NCBI GenBank assembly: GCA_015478945.1
Contig: JABUQX010032361.1
Span: 32,501 to 80,746 of the forward strand
Length of the DNA: 48,246 bases
From: Trachelipus rathkii
Taxonomy: Eukaryota > Arthropoda > Malacostraca > Isopoda > Trachelipodidae
Direction of reading: 5' to 3'
Shown: positions 37,320 through 48,246 of the stretch, piece after piece
Position numbering within the stretch: position 1 is the first letter of the stretch
Layout: every line of letters starts with the position of its first letter
Notes under the pieces: model-generated
The model's database searches: none
Told to the model about the DNA's origin: nothing
Seen by the model: the letters and a program-made list of their open reading frames with translations, nothing else
Program-made: the position numbers and the translations under genes

Positions 37320-38000
37320 TACTTTATTCTTATATCTATAATTTAATTTTCTTCTTTTTTTATTTTTACTCTTCTTTAATTTAAGGAAACTCATAATATA
37401 TTCTCAACATTTATTATTTATATTATCTTTATTACATTACTTTATTAATTTTTATTTTTTAACGTAATTATTAACTTTCTTATTTTTCCTCTTTATTTAA
37501 CTTTGTTATTCCTTTATCTACTTTTATCTTCTTTACTACTCATTCATGATTTAGCTTTTAATATATTCTTTATCACTTACTTATTGATTTATATATTAGT
37601 TATAATTCTCTATAACTGTTTTTCTATCTTATATTCTTACTTTTATCTTCTTTATATATTCTTCTTTCTTTATTCTATTAGTTCTTCTTTTTTATATTAT
37701 TTTATTAATCATTTACACTTATACATACTATTATTATTTATACTTTATCTTATTTTTTTTATTCTTATTATTAATTTATTTTCTTTATCTTATTTATTTA
37801 TTATTATTATATTTACTTAATAATATATTATTCATTTTTCTCTATTTATTTTACTATATAATTACACTTTACTTCTTACTTTTAATATATTTATTTTTTT
37901 ATATCACTATCATTTCTATATTTATTATACATTCTATAATTCTTAAATTTCTTAATCTTATATCTTTATTATCATTATCTTATCTATCATGCCATTCTCA
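37320..38000. repeat. degenerate T-rich array
   Basis: G-poor and T-dominated with recurrent TTTATTCTT and TTATTTATT words, similar in texture to 20.7-22.1 kb. The 105-codon frame at 37503-37820 is Leu/Tyr/Phe/Ile-rich and reflects composition. Confidence 0.6.
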
Positions 38001-38039
38001 TTCCCTTAAACTTTCCAGCCATGTCTAATTTCTCATTAT

Positions 38040-39189
38040 ATTTGTAAGAAAAAAAATATTAAATTTTCACAAGTCCTTTTGACAAATGCTATGATCTATT
38101 TATTGTAGTATTATAATCTGAATCATTACACTTTTACTTATAGTTGACTCATATCGAGGTTCACTATCTATGCTTATGTTTAACATAGACGACCGTATCA
38201 GTAATCGTTCACATATTCTATCTCTTAATTATATACAGGAATTTCGCTTCTGTCGTCAACACTTAATTAATAAAAATGTATCATTTATATACTTAAATTC
38301 AATATATGCACTAAGCATCCTACGGCGTCTGATTGTCCAAACTTAACACAGAAATATTGCGTAAATCCATTTATTTTCACTCTGCCTAGCGCATACATTG
38401 AAACTTTCGTACATGTATAGATAGAGATATGATTAGTAGTATCGATAATAAAGAGTACTTCATTATTAGATATAATATTAGATTTAGGGTTACTCACATC
38501 CGCGTAGGGGTGCTGCTTGCTGTGGCGAATAGAAGTAGTATTTATGAGTAGATTATGATGATTCCGGGGATGTTGGTTGTTTCTATTGTAGATTTGATAC
38601 GCAGTTGTGATGAGGAGAAGTGGGGGATGATGGGGTTGTTGAGAATGTTGAGTTTTGTTTCGTTGAGTTGGACGAGCTGAGGATAACATGAGAGAGAGAG
38701 AGAGAGAGAGAGAGAAGAAGAGAGGAGAGGAAGAGATGAAGAGACGAAGAGAGATAAAGAATCTTATTTTCAAATTATTTCGTACGATTTCACTGGTGCG
38801 TTGTAGCGATACCTGATTTCACGATTTTGCTTGTTTTTTCGCCTCGAACTAGCAAAGGTATGACGCTGTGTTATTGATCCATATAAAGTTAATATATACT
38901 GTAACTAATGGAGGATGCTCGCACGTAGACACTCGTGTCTCATATTTTACATCTAGAACAAGTATGAGAATTTCCACTGAATTTAATTATATAATCTGTA
39001 TTGTTACACTAAAGTATGTGATTTATTCAATTATGAATTTAATAAATCCTTTCTTTTAAATTACTTTCATATAAATTTCTAATAATTTATAATTTTAACT
39101 TACAATTAATTATTTTATTAAACAAGACTAAAAAATATTTGGGTATTGAGCTACCTCCACTGCCTACCCCTATGTATATTATGCCCTCG
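38040..39189 (-). repeat. repeat B, copy 2
   Basis: The minus strand reads in the same order as 18493-19430: a start near 39189 with ATACATAGGGGTAGG, CAATACCCAAATATTTTTTAG, AAATTCAGTGGAAATTCTCA, CGTCATACCTTTGCTAG with GCGAAAAAACAAGCAAA, a long CT tract (38692-38720 as GA on the + strand), GGCAGAGTGAAAATAAAT (38369-38386), and ATTTTTATTAATTAAGTGTTG near 38270. The 162-codon minus-strand frame at 38285-38773 lies inside it and contains Ser/Leu repeats translated from the CT tract, so I do not call it a gene. Copy 2 is the better preserved copy next to the complete A element. Confidence 0.7.
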
Positions 39190-39345
39190 ACTATATATAT
39201 ACTTATATATATCATAAATATAATTATATAACTATATAACGAAGGTATAATTAGTATAGTTATGTATTAGATATTATAACTTAATACTATATATTATATA
39301 TATATATATACTATAATAATTAATATATATATATTATATATTATA
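39190..39345. repeat. AT-rich spacer between repeats B and A, locus 2
   Basis: TA tracts at 39192-39215 and 39295-39345 flank a short AT-rich stretch. It holds the same position as the spacer at locus 1. Confidence 0.75.
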
Positions 39346-39486
39346 CATAGGTGGCACGATACGAAATGTTATCGCGATAGCCGATAAATCGATAACGAAA
39401 AATCTTATCATCGCGATAACCGATATTCCGATAACTCGTGAGTAAATCATCGCCGATTAGGCGAAACCGATAATATCGATAAATCC
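39346..39486 (+). repeat. repeat A left terminal and subterminal repeat cluster
   Basis: After the terminal CATAGGTGGC, the palindrome TTATCGCGATA and CGATAA/CGATATT variants occur about eight times in 120 bases. In hAT elements such clusters bind the transposase; that function is known of the superfamily and only inferred here. Confidence 0.65.
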
Positions 39487-40639
39487 AATTTTTTATGTTA
39501 TTCATTTTATTATATAATAAAAATTTTTAAAAAAACACGACTTTGGTTTTTAAGAAATGTTAAAAATAATTTATTAAATCTTTTTTAACTAACGAGTAAT
39601 TTTATAGATTAAAAGTCCTTAATCCTATGTCCGACACGTACCCAGAAAAAATGGGAATGTTGTTACTTGCTTTATATACATATTTTGAAAACTTTAGTTA
39701 ATTTTCTTAAATAAATTTATTTTTTTCCTCTTTGTCTTCTCATGTTTTATAGAATACTTATATTTATTTCTAATTTTCGCTGTAATGTTTATAGATACTA
39801 TAATTATATGTAAATTCTGCTGAGAATGCAGGTTGACAATAGTTTTGTTGAAACCAAAGCCTAAACGTTTTATTCATAAATATATCATTCATCACAATCT
39901 CGGTCTTAAGAAATTTTTGGCTTGTCACTGCAGCATTTGTTATTGTTTCCCCTTCATAAACTATTGAAGCATATTAAAGTTTTTCAAATCTGACAGAGAA
40001 CTTCCCTTAGTTCTTTGTAAATTTTCGGAATAACTTTCTTTTTACTGCCAACGACTAGAACGGCATGCAGTTATAAAAGAGTCAAATCGAGCACCTCCTC
40101 ATTGTTAAAAGTCTAGGTCTGAACAGTGCTCGTCTGTGATTTCGCTCTATGATGAGGAGCAAGCATTACTCTTGATTTGAATCTTTGATTAAGTTGACCT
40201 TTGGGTTATTTCATTTTTTCTCGTTTAAGTCAATTTCAGCATACACAGATTGAACTTGAGTATATTTTCTTTCTCCAGCTACAATGCGGTTACGGCTGGG
40301 TATGTTTATCTGGTTTGGTTTCTCTAACTTCGTAAGCCCCAAACTTTTTAGCTCTGTTAGCCAGTTTGTGTGTGAATTGTCGATTTCTATCACATGAGTG
40401 GTGGAGATTCAGCATGACTCAAGATAACTGCTTCTCCCTTGATTTGTATAACATATGCAAACTGGCGACTGGAGCCTGACCTGATAATTGATAAAAGAAA
40501 TCATATTATTTTGCTAAGATTTTAATGAAAGCAGTTACAATCGTATCGAGTAAAATATTATAAAGCTATTCAAATGTCTCGCTATATATTTAGTTTATTT
40601 ACCCTATCATATCTGTTACAAATAATGTTTTTTAATATA

Positions 40640-40930
40640 CTTTTATGTATATTACTTTTCTTTTTTTTTTTATTATTTTTTTTTATATATTATTATAATA
40701 TATTTTATATATATATATTATTATATATATATTATAAATTTATATATATATATTATTATTTAATATTTTTATTATATATATAATTAGTGGTGTAGGTTTA
40801 TATTTCAGGAAAGTTCTCAGGTTGGTTATTATTATATATATATTTATAATTTATTATATTATATATATTATATATATATATTATATATATATTTCTTATA
40901 TAAATTATATATATATATTATATAATTATT
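40640..40930. repeat. TA-rich expansion inside repeat A
   Basis: Two TA/TTA-rich tracts separated by a short unique piece (40790-40830). They split the right half of the element and account for the spurious Tyr/Ile-rich frame at 40574-40783. Confidence 0.8.
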
Positions 40931-41040
40931 ATACAAAAAGTATCGCATAACCATTTTTGGTAAAGATTTTACGTGAATAGTCAAGATAATGATCTTTAAA
41001 TACACGTATCATTTTCAGTTATTGAAACTAGTTGAAAAAA

Positions 41041-41156
41041 AATTATCGCAATTTCCAATTATCGGTAAAAGATTTTATTCGATAACAATAACCCGAAACT
41101 TATCGCAGATAATTTTATCGCGATATATCTTATCGCGATATTATACGCCACCTATG
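41041..41156 (-). repeat. repeat A right terminal and subterminal repeat cluster
   Basis: Contains TTATCGCAATT, TTATCGG, TTATCGCAGATAA and two TTATCGCGATA palindromes (41115-41125 and 41130-41140) before the terminal GCCACCTATG. It mirrors the cluster at the left end. Confidence 0.65.
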
Positions 41157-41627
41157 TGTATATATATATATATTATATATATCATCATTAAATATTATTT
41201 TCTATAGTTATATATATATAAATTATTTTTTTATATATATTTTATATTATTATATATATATTATTATTATATAATTATTAATATTTAATTTATATATATA
41301 ATATATATATATTATTAATCTATCATTATATATATTATATACTCTCTTATCTATTATATATATACCTATATTTACATATATATAATCACCCAAATATTGT
41401 GATAAATATATATATACTTTATATCTATTATATATTATATATATATTATCTTTTATATATATACTTATATACTTTTACATTATTATATATTATACATATT
41501 TATCAATAATTAATATTTAATATATACATTATTTATATAAATTATTATATACTATTTATTTATATTATATATATATATTATATATCAAATAATTATATAT
41601 ATTATTAAATATCTATCTTATATTCAC
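41157..41627. repeat. AT-rich spacer, right of repeat A
   Basis: About 470 bases of TATATA, TTATTA and CTATATT tracts separating the right end of A from repeat B copy 3. Confidence 0.8.
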
Positions 41628-41985
41628 TGGCGTATTACATAGTAGAGTAGCTTCCTATCCAATATTTTGTAGTCATTAATAAATAAATATATTAAATGGA
41701 AACTTAACTAAATTATTAAATTATATATGAAAGTGAATAAAAAAAGAGAAACTAATTTATTAAATTATATATTAATTAATTAAAAAAACAACTACTTAGT
41801 AATAACGGTTATATAATTAAATTAATATTAATTCGAAAATTTCGTTCCTAACTTGTAATCCTAAGAGTGCAATTTACTAGCTACTCTGGCGTAACGTAGT
41901 GTATTCATTTTCCTATAGTTATTATAATTGGCGAGCAGCTAACATACCTGTACTGCCAGACGTAAAAAGAACATTCGAACACCTT
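41628..41985 (+). repeat. repeat B, copy 3, truncated
   Basis: The start ctggcgtattacatagtaga leads into CTTCCTATCCAATATTTTGTAG and then GAGAAACTAATTTATTAAAT, AATTCGAAAATTTCGTTCCTA and CATACCTGTACTGCCAGACG with GTAAAAAGAAC, all in the order of copies 1 and 2. Similarity stops near 41985 at a TA block. The copy is inverted relative to copy 2, so the complete A element has B repeats facing outward on both sides. Confidence 0.6.
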
Positions 41986-41994
41986 ATAATATAT

Positions 41995-42290
41995 ATCTTA
42001 TTATATTATTAATATATAATTATATTTATTATTAATTACTTATATTTAATAATATTATTAATCATATATATATATATTATTTAATATAATATATTTATAT
42101 AATATATATTATAAAATATATATTTATATATCATATATCTATATTATATATACTAATATCTATATTATATCATATATATATACTTATATTCATAATATAT
42201 ATTTACTAATATTATAATTTTTATATACTATATTATAGTATTACTTATATCTATATTATATAATATACTATATATATATCTATTTATAAA
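41995..42290. repeat. TA-rich block
   Basis: TATATT, CTATATTATA and TACTTATAT tracts, likely a decayed (TA)n array. Confidence 0.8.
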
Positions 42291-42580
42291 TTAATCTCCG
42301 TTCTTCTCAATCATATATAATTGCACAGCTAACAATTTTTAGCAATAAATTTTATCTTTGTTTATTAATAATAATTTTTATTTTATATACATAAATATAA
42401 ATGATATTATATCTATATATATTAAATAATTAATTAAATTTGAATCTAAACACAGTAAGTAATTTTTTATGAAAAAATAGCTTTAAAAGCTCATCTAGGC
42501 ACACAATTTAATTTTAAAGCTTGTCATACGTTTCTTTATAAATAACAGATAAAGTCAATAATTTCAGAAGATTTCCCTTG
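42291..42580. other. no gene seen
   Basis: AT-rich anonymous sequence. Confidence 0.5.
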
Positions 42581-42735
42581 ATTATTATATTTATTATTAT
42601 TATTTATTATTATTAATTATTTTATAATTATTAATATTATATTAATTATTATTTAATTATTAATAATTATTATTATTATTATTTATTTAATTATTTCATA
42701 TTTAATTTTATCTATTTATTAATTATTATAGTATA
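42581..42735. repeat. degenerate (ATT)n block
   Basis: TTATTATTATTA runs on the + strand with TTAATTA interruptions. Confidence 0.85.
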
Positions 42736-44090
42736 ATTAATTAGATTACAATAGTCATGTGATGAGATTATTGATTATTTATTCCGGCAGATTTTTGGAT
42801 TATATCTATGTGAAGAGAACTCAGGATAGTTCGGGTCGAGTATAACTAAGAATATCAAGACATTACTACGGGATCCAACAATCATTACATTATAATCTAC
42901 AATGAATAAAATATAAACATAGATTAACTGATACATAATAGTAGTCATCATATTAGAGCGAGAGACTACACCGAACAATACAATACACTTACTTCTTATA
43001 TTCAGATTACTCTATTGAGAAATATAACTAGTAGTATAATGACTTCATCTAATTTTTATAATTATTTATAGATTATGTAATATTTTATTGAATTATATAT
43101 TATTATTATTGATTATTAAATTATTATATATTATAGTGAAATTATATAATAGAAAAATTAATTAGTGTAATTAATTATAAACTGGTCTGATTATAATATC
43201 ATATATATCTCATATGGATGATTTATTTAGTAGAACATTAGTTAAAATATAATAGATAATATGAAAAATATTTATAGATAATCAATAACGAGCATTCATA
43301 TATCTCAAAATGAATACATCGGAAAAGAAGATATAATAATAGATAGATCGTGAGCTACTTATCCACAACCATACATTATTATCTTTTAATATTATAATAT
43401 TATTTTTTTGGAGCTTATTATACATTGCATTTGATTTATGTACTTGTAACATCCCTATTACTCTTTAATATTAGTTATAACTATTCTAGTGTTATACATC
43501 TTATAATATACTACAGAATCAGGTATATAGCAATAGTGATGTTATTGAAGGATACTCAAATCAGTATATTACACCTCACATGGGCCACTTCTTTTACTAA
43601 ATACTACTTTCACATACATTAAAGATTCATATTTAAAGTAATAAAATTATGAGATATTATTTTATATGTATAAAATATATATTATTTTAAATAAATATTA
43701 TTTATATATTTGTACTTAACGAGATACTTTATATTAATATAATTCATATATTTATTTAAATTATTTTATTAGTATATTGATATCTCAATAATTCCTACTT
43801 ACTATCGATATATATATTATTATTATTTTATCTCTCTAAACTATATAAATTATATCATTATATTCTATTATACTTAACCCATTTCAATTGATCACCAGAT
43901 ATTTTGTAATTAATCTACTAAGCTTTCATCCACAGGGAAGAAAGTTTAATATTTCTCCTCAAGGTCGCCACTGAATATATCTTATCATCCTCTACTGTTC
44001 TATTATATTCATATTATACTATATTTAATGGAACAAACGTCCTATAAAGACCTATTCTACAAAGCCAAGATTTACGCACAGCAAGCAAGG
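42736..44090. other. no gene seen (1.35 kb)
   Basis: AT-rich sequence of moderate complexity. Small frames (minus 42775-42978, plus 43425-43622) show no motif. Confidence 0.5.
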
Positions 44091-44930
44091 AAAATTATAT
44101 AATTAAATTATCTATATTATATTAAATTATTTAATATTATATCATACATTATATACATTATATAAATTTAAATAATATCAAATTAATATATACTATTATT
44201 ATAAGAAAATATTTAATATATAATATTATATATATATAAATAAATAAATACTATATCTATAAATATTAATAATTAATATATAATATAATAATTGCGTAAT
44301 ATTCTATAAATTTTAGAAGATACAAATAATAATTAAATATAATATATGTTAAATATATATTAAAAGAATATGATTAAAAAGAACAAAATACTATAAAATA
44401 ATATTAAATATATTTAGTCATCTTCTTTAATCAATTGGAGAGTTATATCATAATAATATAATAATATAATATAAATATAATTAATAATTATTAAATTAAT
44501 ATTTAAAGAATCTATAAATTAATTAATAAATATCTATAAAAATTAAATAGTTTACACTGATTAATTAAATTAGAGCATAACTAATATAAGTGAGTATAAT
44601 AATTAAATATCATTAATATAATAATAATATAAAATAATTAAATTATATATATAATAATAACAAGGATCTAGCGTCATGTTGAAACCGATTGTTAGAGACA
44701 TAATTAAATAATATTAATGATAATACTAAAAACTAAAATTAATTAAAAAACAGAATATTAAAAATATTAGAATAAATCATAATAAATACATAATAATAAT
44801 AATAATATAATATATAAATATAATAATAATCATAGTGATGTAAATATATTTATATATACAATAATATTTATAATTAATATATAATAGTTAAATGGAGTAA
44901 TAATATTTATAATTTACCAGGTCTTAGATC
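44091..44930. repeat. AT/AAT-rich block
   Basis: Almost entirely A and T with AATAATAAT and TAAATATA words; a short island lies at 44660-44705. Confidence 0.75.
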
Positions 44931-45247
44931 TTAGAGTTACGCGTAGCTGACATATAAACAATAGTTGCTTTACATTATGAATTCTTCTTCTTTGCAGAAG
45001 GTGATTGACGAGTCGAAAATCTCAGGAATCCTGAAATATCGACAAGATATAATTTGAATACGTTAACAATACAATGTTTTTTGTGTCCTTCAGGCCGATG
45101 TTTATATAGTATGTTTGGCCTGTCTTGCGGATATTTCATACAAAAATTAATGCATAATATTCAAATTATTTATTTTTATTTGCTCAGATTTTGTACATCC
45201 AATAGTTTGCACAATTTTTAGATAAACTATAGATGGTATATTACAAA
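44931..45247. other. no gene seen
   Basis: Mixed sequence with a short inverted pair CAGGCC/GGCCTG near 45092-45122. Nothing else recognised. Confidence 0.5.
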
Positions 45248-45499
45248 TTAGCCGTGGAAAAGAGCACCTTTTATAATAAAAAAATAAAATAAACTTATGT
45301 TGTTCCGGTGATATTTATTTTGATCCAGGGTGGGCCTTCGCCCCCCCTCTATATCATCCCCGACGTACTTCGAGCAGAGTGGTTTTGCCCCGCTCGCTAT
45401 CCGATCTCGCGTGACCACTGAGTTGAGTTGGAGTATTTTTTTTTTTAAATAATAAATACTCCCTAATAAATTTATAATAATAATAATCGATAAATTCAA
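45248..45499 (-). other. minus-strand ORF over a GC-rich block, family unknown
   Basis: A block of about 120 bases (45318-45430) has high GC in an AT desert, including ccttcgccccccctctatat. A minus-strand frame of 83 codons covers it, and its central part reads VVTRDRIASGAKPLCSKYVG then DDIEGGRRPTLDQNKYHRNN, with normal amino-acid composition unlike other frames here. The ends of the frame are low-complexity. It may be a scrap of a transposon protein or simply an open GC-rich repeat. I do not recognise it. Confidence 0.3.
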
Positions 45500-46060
45500 T
45501 CCACGAAGAAAAATATCATTAATTTAATATTAAAGTTATAAATAATAATATAAAAAGTAGAATTAATAATAAAATATATATAATATATATAAATTAAATA
45601 AATTAATTAATAATAATATATAATATAATAATAATTATATTTCAAATAAAATAATATATTTTTACTTTAATAATATATATAAACAATATTATAGATAATA
45701 AACTTATCAGTACTATTATATATTATATATATAATAATAATAAAATTCTCTTTATTAGTTACATTCTACTAAATAATTTAACATTATGCTATAAATAACG
45801 CTAAATAATAAATAAAGAAAATATAATTTGTCAAGTCTTTATAATGCGGAACTATATAAAATGAAAAATTAATCAGAAATATCGTTATGTTTTATTCACT
45901 TATACGAATAAAGTTTATCTCTACTATAAAACGGAGTGCACTCATTCTTGAAATATGGCGTTGATCGTGAACTAGTAAAATCAATATAAGTTCAAGCTAT
46001 ATCTCACATTCATTATCAAATAGTTAAATGTTTGTATAATATATAATTTCGCAGAGTAAG
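45500..46060. other. AT-rich, no gene seen
   Basis: A/T-rich sequence to about 45745 and anonymous sequence after that. Confidence 0.55.
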
Positions 46061-46127
46061 ATAATCGATTACGTGGATAATCGATTACTCGATAACTCGA
46101 TTACTCGATAATGATTGTCTCGATATT
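46061..46127. repeat. cluster of CGATTA/CGATAA motifs
   Basis: Within 67 bases the words ATAATCGATTAC, TCGATTACTCGATAA and CTCGATTACTCGATAA recur as a short tandem array. The texture is like the subterminal clusters of repeat A, but no CATAGGTGG end is present. It ends at an AT block. Confidence 0.65.
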
Positions 46128-46129
46128 AT

Positions 46130-46620
46130 ATTATTTATATTATATTTATATATAGAGTTTATTATCAATTATTATATTATAATAATATAATTATTGATTA
46201 TATAACATATTAATTATATTATTTATTATATTAATTTATATTATAAATTATATATTATTTAATATTATTATATTTTACAATATATTTATTTTATTATATT
46301 AAGTAAAGAAAGGTCCATATTTAAATTTCTTATTTATAATATTATTAATTTTAACTCTTTAATGTTAATATTTATCTATTATATATATTAATTATTTTAT
46401 TTTTAATTATTATTATATATATTTATTTATATAATATTTATAAATATTTAGAAATTATTATGTATATTATATATATTTAAATTTTATTATTTTATTATTA
46501 TATATTATATTAATTAATTTATATTAAATATATAATATTATATTATATAATATTAAAATATTTTATATTATTATATATTTAAATTATATATAATTTATTA
46601 ATTATATTAATGATAAGTAT
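46130..46620. repeat. AT-rich block
   Basis: Almost only A and T, TTATATTA and TATTTAATATT words. Confidence 0.85.
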
Positions 46621-47210
46621 AGTAGTAGTATAGTTAGATAGAAGATATAAGTATACATGTACATATTTAAGTATAGTATATATAGTAGTATTAAGGTTGC
46701 GATATTAAGATCAATAATGATTCTAATAATTAATATTTTTACTACTAAAAGTGTAGCTAATAGCATGAAAAACTAATATAAATCTACTATAAATATTATA
46801 AATAATAATAATAATAGGGATGCTGAACACTTGGCATAATAATATTTCTTTACCCTGGCAGTCTCCACAGACAGGTGAGTGGTCTGGAAAAATATATAAA
46901 ATAAATATTTATTGGCATCAACACCATAATCACATAAAAAAAATATTAACATGTAAGAAGAATCTGGTAACTAAGATATAAAGTTAATCTATAATTATAT
47001 ATATATCTAATTAAATTAGAGGACATAGTAACTGTTTCAAAGGGTCATTTATTGATATATAAGAATGGTTTTAAGTTATTACCTTTCTTAGTTAATTCTC
47101 ATTATTACAAATAAATTTCCACTTAAGATTCATAGATAAATATAGGCTGGGTTGCGTTTTGATAAACGCTCATATAAATAAATATTGATATTATATTTAC
47201 GAAATTTGAG
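46621..47210. other. no gene seen
   Basis: Mixed sequence with an AGTAGTAGTATAG run near 46620. No gene or transposon end recognised. Confidence 0.5.
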
Positions 47211-47216
47211 AATCGC

Positions 47217-47290
47217 AATTTTTTTATCTAAGTTTTTTATTTTTTTATTTTTATTTTATTTTATTTTTTTTTTTTTTTTTTATTTTTTTT
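47217..47290. repeat. T-rich homopolymer tract
   Basis: T runs broken by single A bases over about 75 bases. It could be the reverse-strand poly-A tail of a retroposon, but no body was recognised next to it. Confidence 0.75.
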
Positions 47291-47384
47291 GAGTTAGATT
47301 ATCTGTATTCCAAACGATTACAAGTTAAGACTTACTAATTTCAAATCTGGACTCACTACCGTATCTTCAAGGTAATATCCTCAC

Positions 47385-48215
47385 TATTATTTTATATATT
47401 TATTATAATTAATTATTATCTTATTTAATAATTTATATATTTATATATCTTATAAATTATTTAATTTTATATTTTTTATATTATATTATTATATAATTAT
47501 ATAATATATATTATATATTTAATATATTATTAATTATTAATTATATTATTAATTATTATTATTATTTTATTATTAATTATTAATTAATATTTAATTAATA
47601 TTATTATAATCTATATTAATTATTATTATTATTATATTATATTGATATTATTATGTTATATATATATTATTTATTAATTATTATTATTTTATTATTTATA
47701 TATATTATTTATTATTATATATATTAACTTATTATTATATATATTTTTATTATTATTATATTATATTAGATAATTTTGAGATATATTTATAATTATTTTT
47801 TTTATAATTATAATTAAATTATTATTATATATTATATAATAATTATAATAATTATTTTATTATAATGTTATTATATTAATTATAATTATTATATATTATT
47901 ATTTAATTATTTATTTTGATATTATTATATTATTTAATTATTATTATTATTTTAGATTATTATTATTAAATATTTATTATTTAATATATTATTAATTATT
48001 TTTAATATTAACATTTTAATTTCTTTTATTATTATTTAATTATTATTTTATTTTATTATATTATTATTAATTATTATTATTATATTATTTTATATTTATA
48101 TTATTACTATGTTATTTACTATATTTTTATTATTTAAATATTATGTTTTATATTATAGTTATTATTATTATAATTATATATATTCTATATTTATTTTTTA
48201 TATATATTATATATA
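47385..48215. repeat. degenerate (ATT)n block
   Basis: More than 800 bases of nearly pure A/T dominated by TTATTATTA and TAATTATTA words. Confidence 0.85.
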
Positions 48216-48228
48216 CCTTATACTGTAT

Positions 48229-48246
48229 CAGGGGGGCGCTGTACCC
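48229..48246 (+). repeat. possible hAT terminal repeat at window edge
   Basis: After 800 bases of A/T the sequence abruptly reads CAGGGGGGCGCTGTACCC to the last base. The CAGGGG start and the sharp border resemble the hAT terminus at 942-960, so an element may begin here and continue outside the window. Confidence 0.4.

Larger units (their letters stand above)
39346..41156. mobile_element. repeat A, copy 2: hAT-like DNA element with both ends
   Basis: The left end reads CATAGGTGGCACGATACG and the reverse complement of the right end reads CATAGGTGGCGTATAATATC, giving a terminal inverted repeat of about 10 exact bases with weaker similarity beyond. Just inside each end lies a cluster of TTATCGCGATA, CGATAA and related words (39368-39486 and 41041-41145), a pattern of subterminal repeats known from hAT transposons. 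Length is 1.8 kb, short for an autonomous element. The interior shows only a 60-codon minus-strand frame (40211-40393) without known motifs, and a TA-rich expansion at 40640-40930. Target-site duplication cannot be read because both flanks are TA repeats. Superfamily assignment is an inference from the ends. Confidence 0.7.

Noticed and set aside
37503..37820. 105-codon + strand hydrophobic frame
   Set aside because: Same reason: it lies wholly in a T-rich simple-sequence block.
38285..38773. 162-codon minus-strand frame, among the longest in the window
   Set aside because: It lies inside repeat B, includes a translated CT microsatellite, and its counterpart in copy 1 keeps only the short GRVKIN match with other parts in different phase.

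Overview
The window looks like intergenic, repeat-dominated nuclear DNA from an arthropod, most likely a decapod crustacean. It is extremely AT-rich and crowded with (TA)n, (AAT)n and purine or pyrimidine runs. The only recognisable proteins are wrecks of eukaryotic transposons: a hAT transposase of the ZMYM1-like type and at least three Jockey-clade LINE fragments. The lineage call is an inference from the wording of the Jockey fragments and the microsatellite density; other arthropods remain possible. I see no intact host gene, rRNA, tRNA or CRISPR array.

Layout. 1-960 is the 3' part of a hAT element whose transposase frame is open from the window edge to base 720, ending in a CAGGGGCGGCTC-type terminal repeat. 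960-4480 holds (TA)n arrays, a GC-rich hairpin block, a terminal-inverted-repeat element (2061-2556), a Jockey tail remnant and a large (AAT)n/(ATT)n palindrome. 4490-6440 is a frameshifted Jockey ORF2. 6440-11200 has no gene and is largely purine-biased on the + strand. 11325-13775 is a compact island: a 57-bp tandem array whose consensus unit is an open 19-codon repeat, an unclassified block with an ORF broken by one stop, a second Jockey fragment, and a partial duplicate of that fragment's tail. 13800-17250 is mostly anonymous, with one coding-like scrap near 15.3 kb.

The main new structure is a pair of diverged composite repeats in opposite orientation about 20 kb apart. At 17.28-19.43 kb (minus strand for its A part) and 38.04-40.33 kb the same order is found: repeat B, an AT-rich spacer, then repeat A. 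The right-hand A copy (39346-41156) keeps both ends, with short terminal inverted repeats beginning CATAGGTGGC and clusters of TTATCGCGATA/CGATAA motifs inside each end, as in some hAT elements. A third, shorter B copy lies beyond it in inverted orientation, giving B-spacer-A-spacer-B.

The remaining sequence (20-37 kb and 42-48 kb) alternates AT microsatellite deserts with kilobase blocks of strong strand bias and a few short islands of ordinary composition that I cannot classify. The last 18 bases resemble a hAT terminal repeat, so another element may begin at the right edge. No genes work together here; the story is transposon decay and simple-sequence expansion. All repeat relationships were found by eye and have not been aligned by computer.
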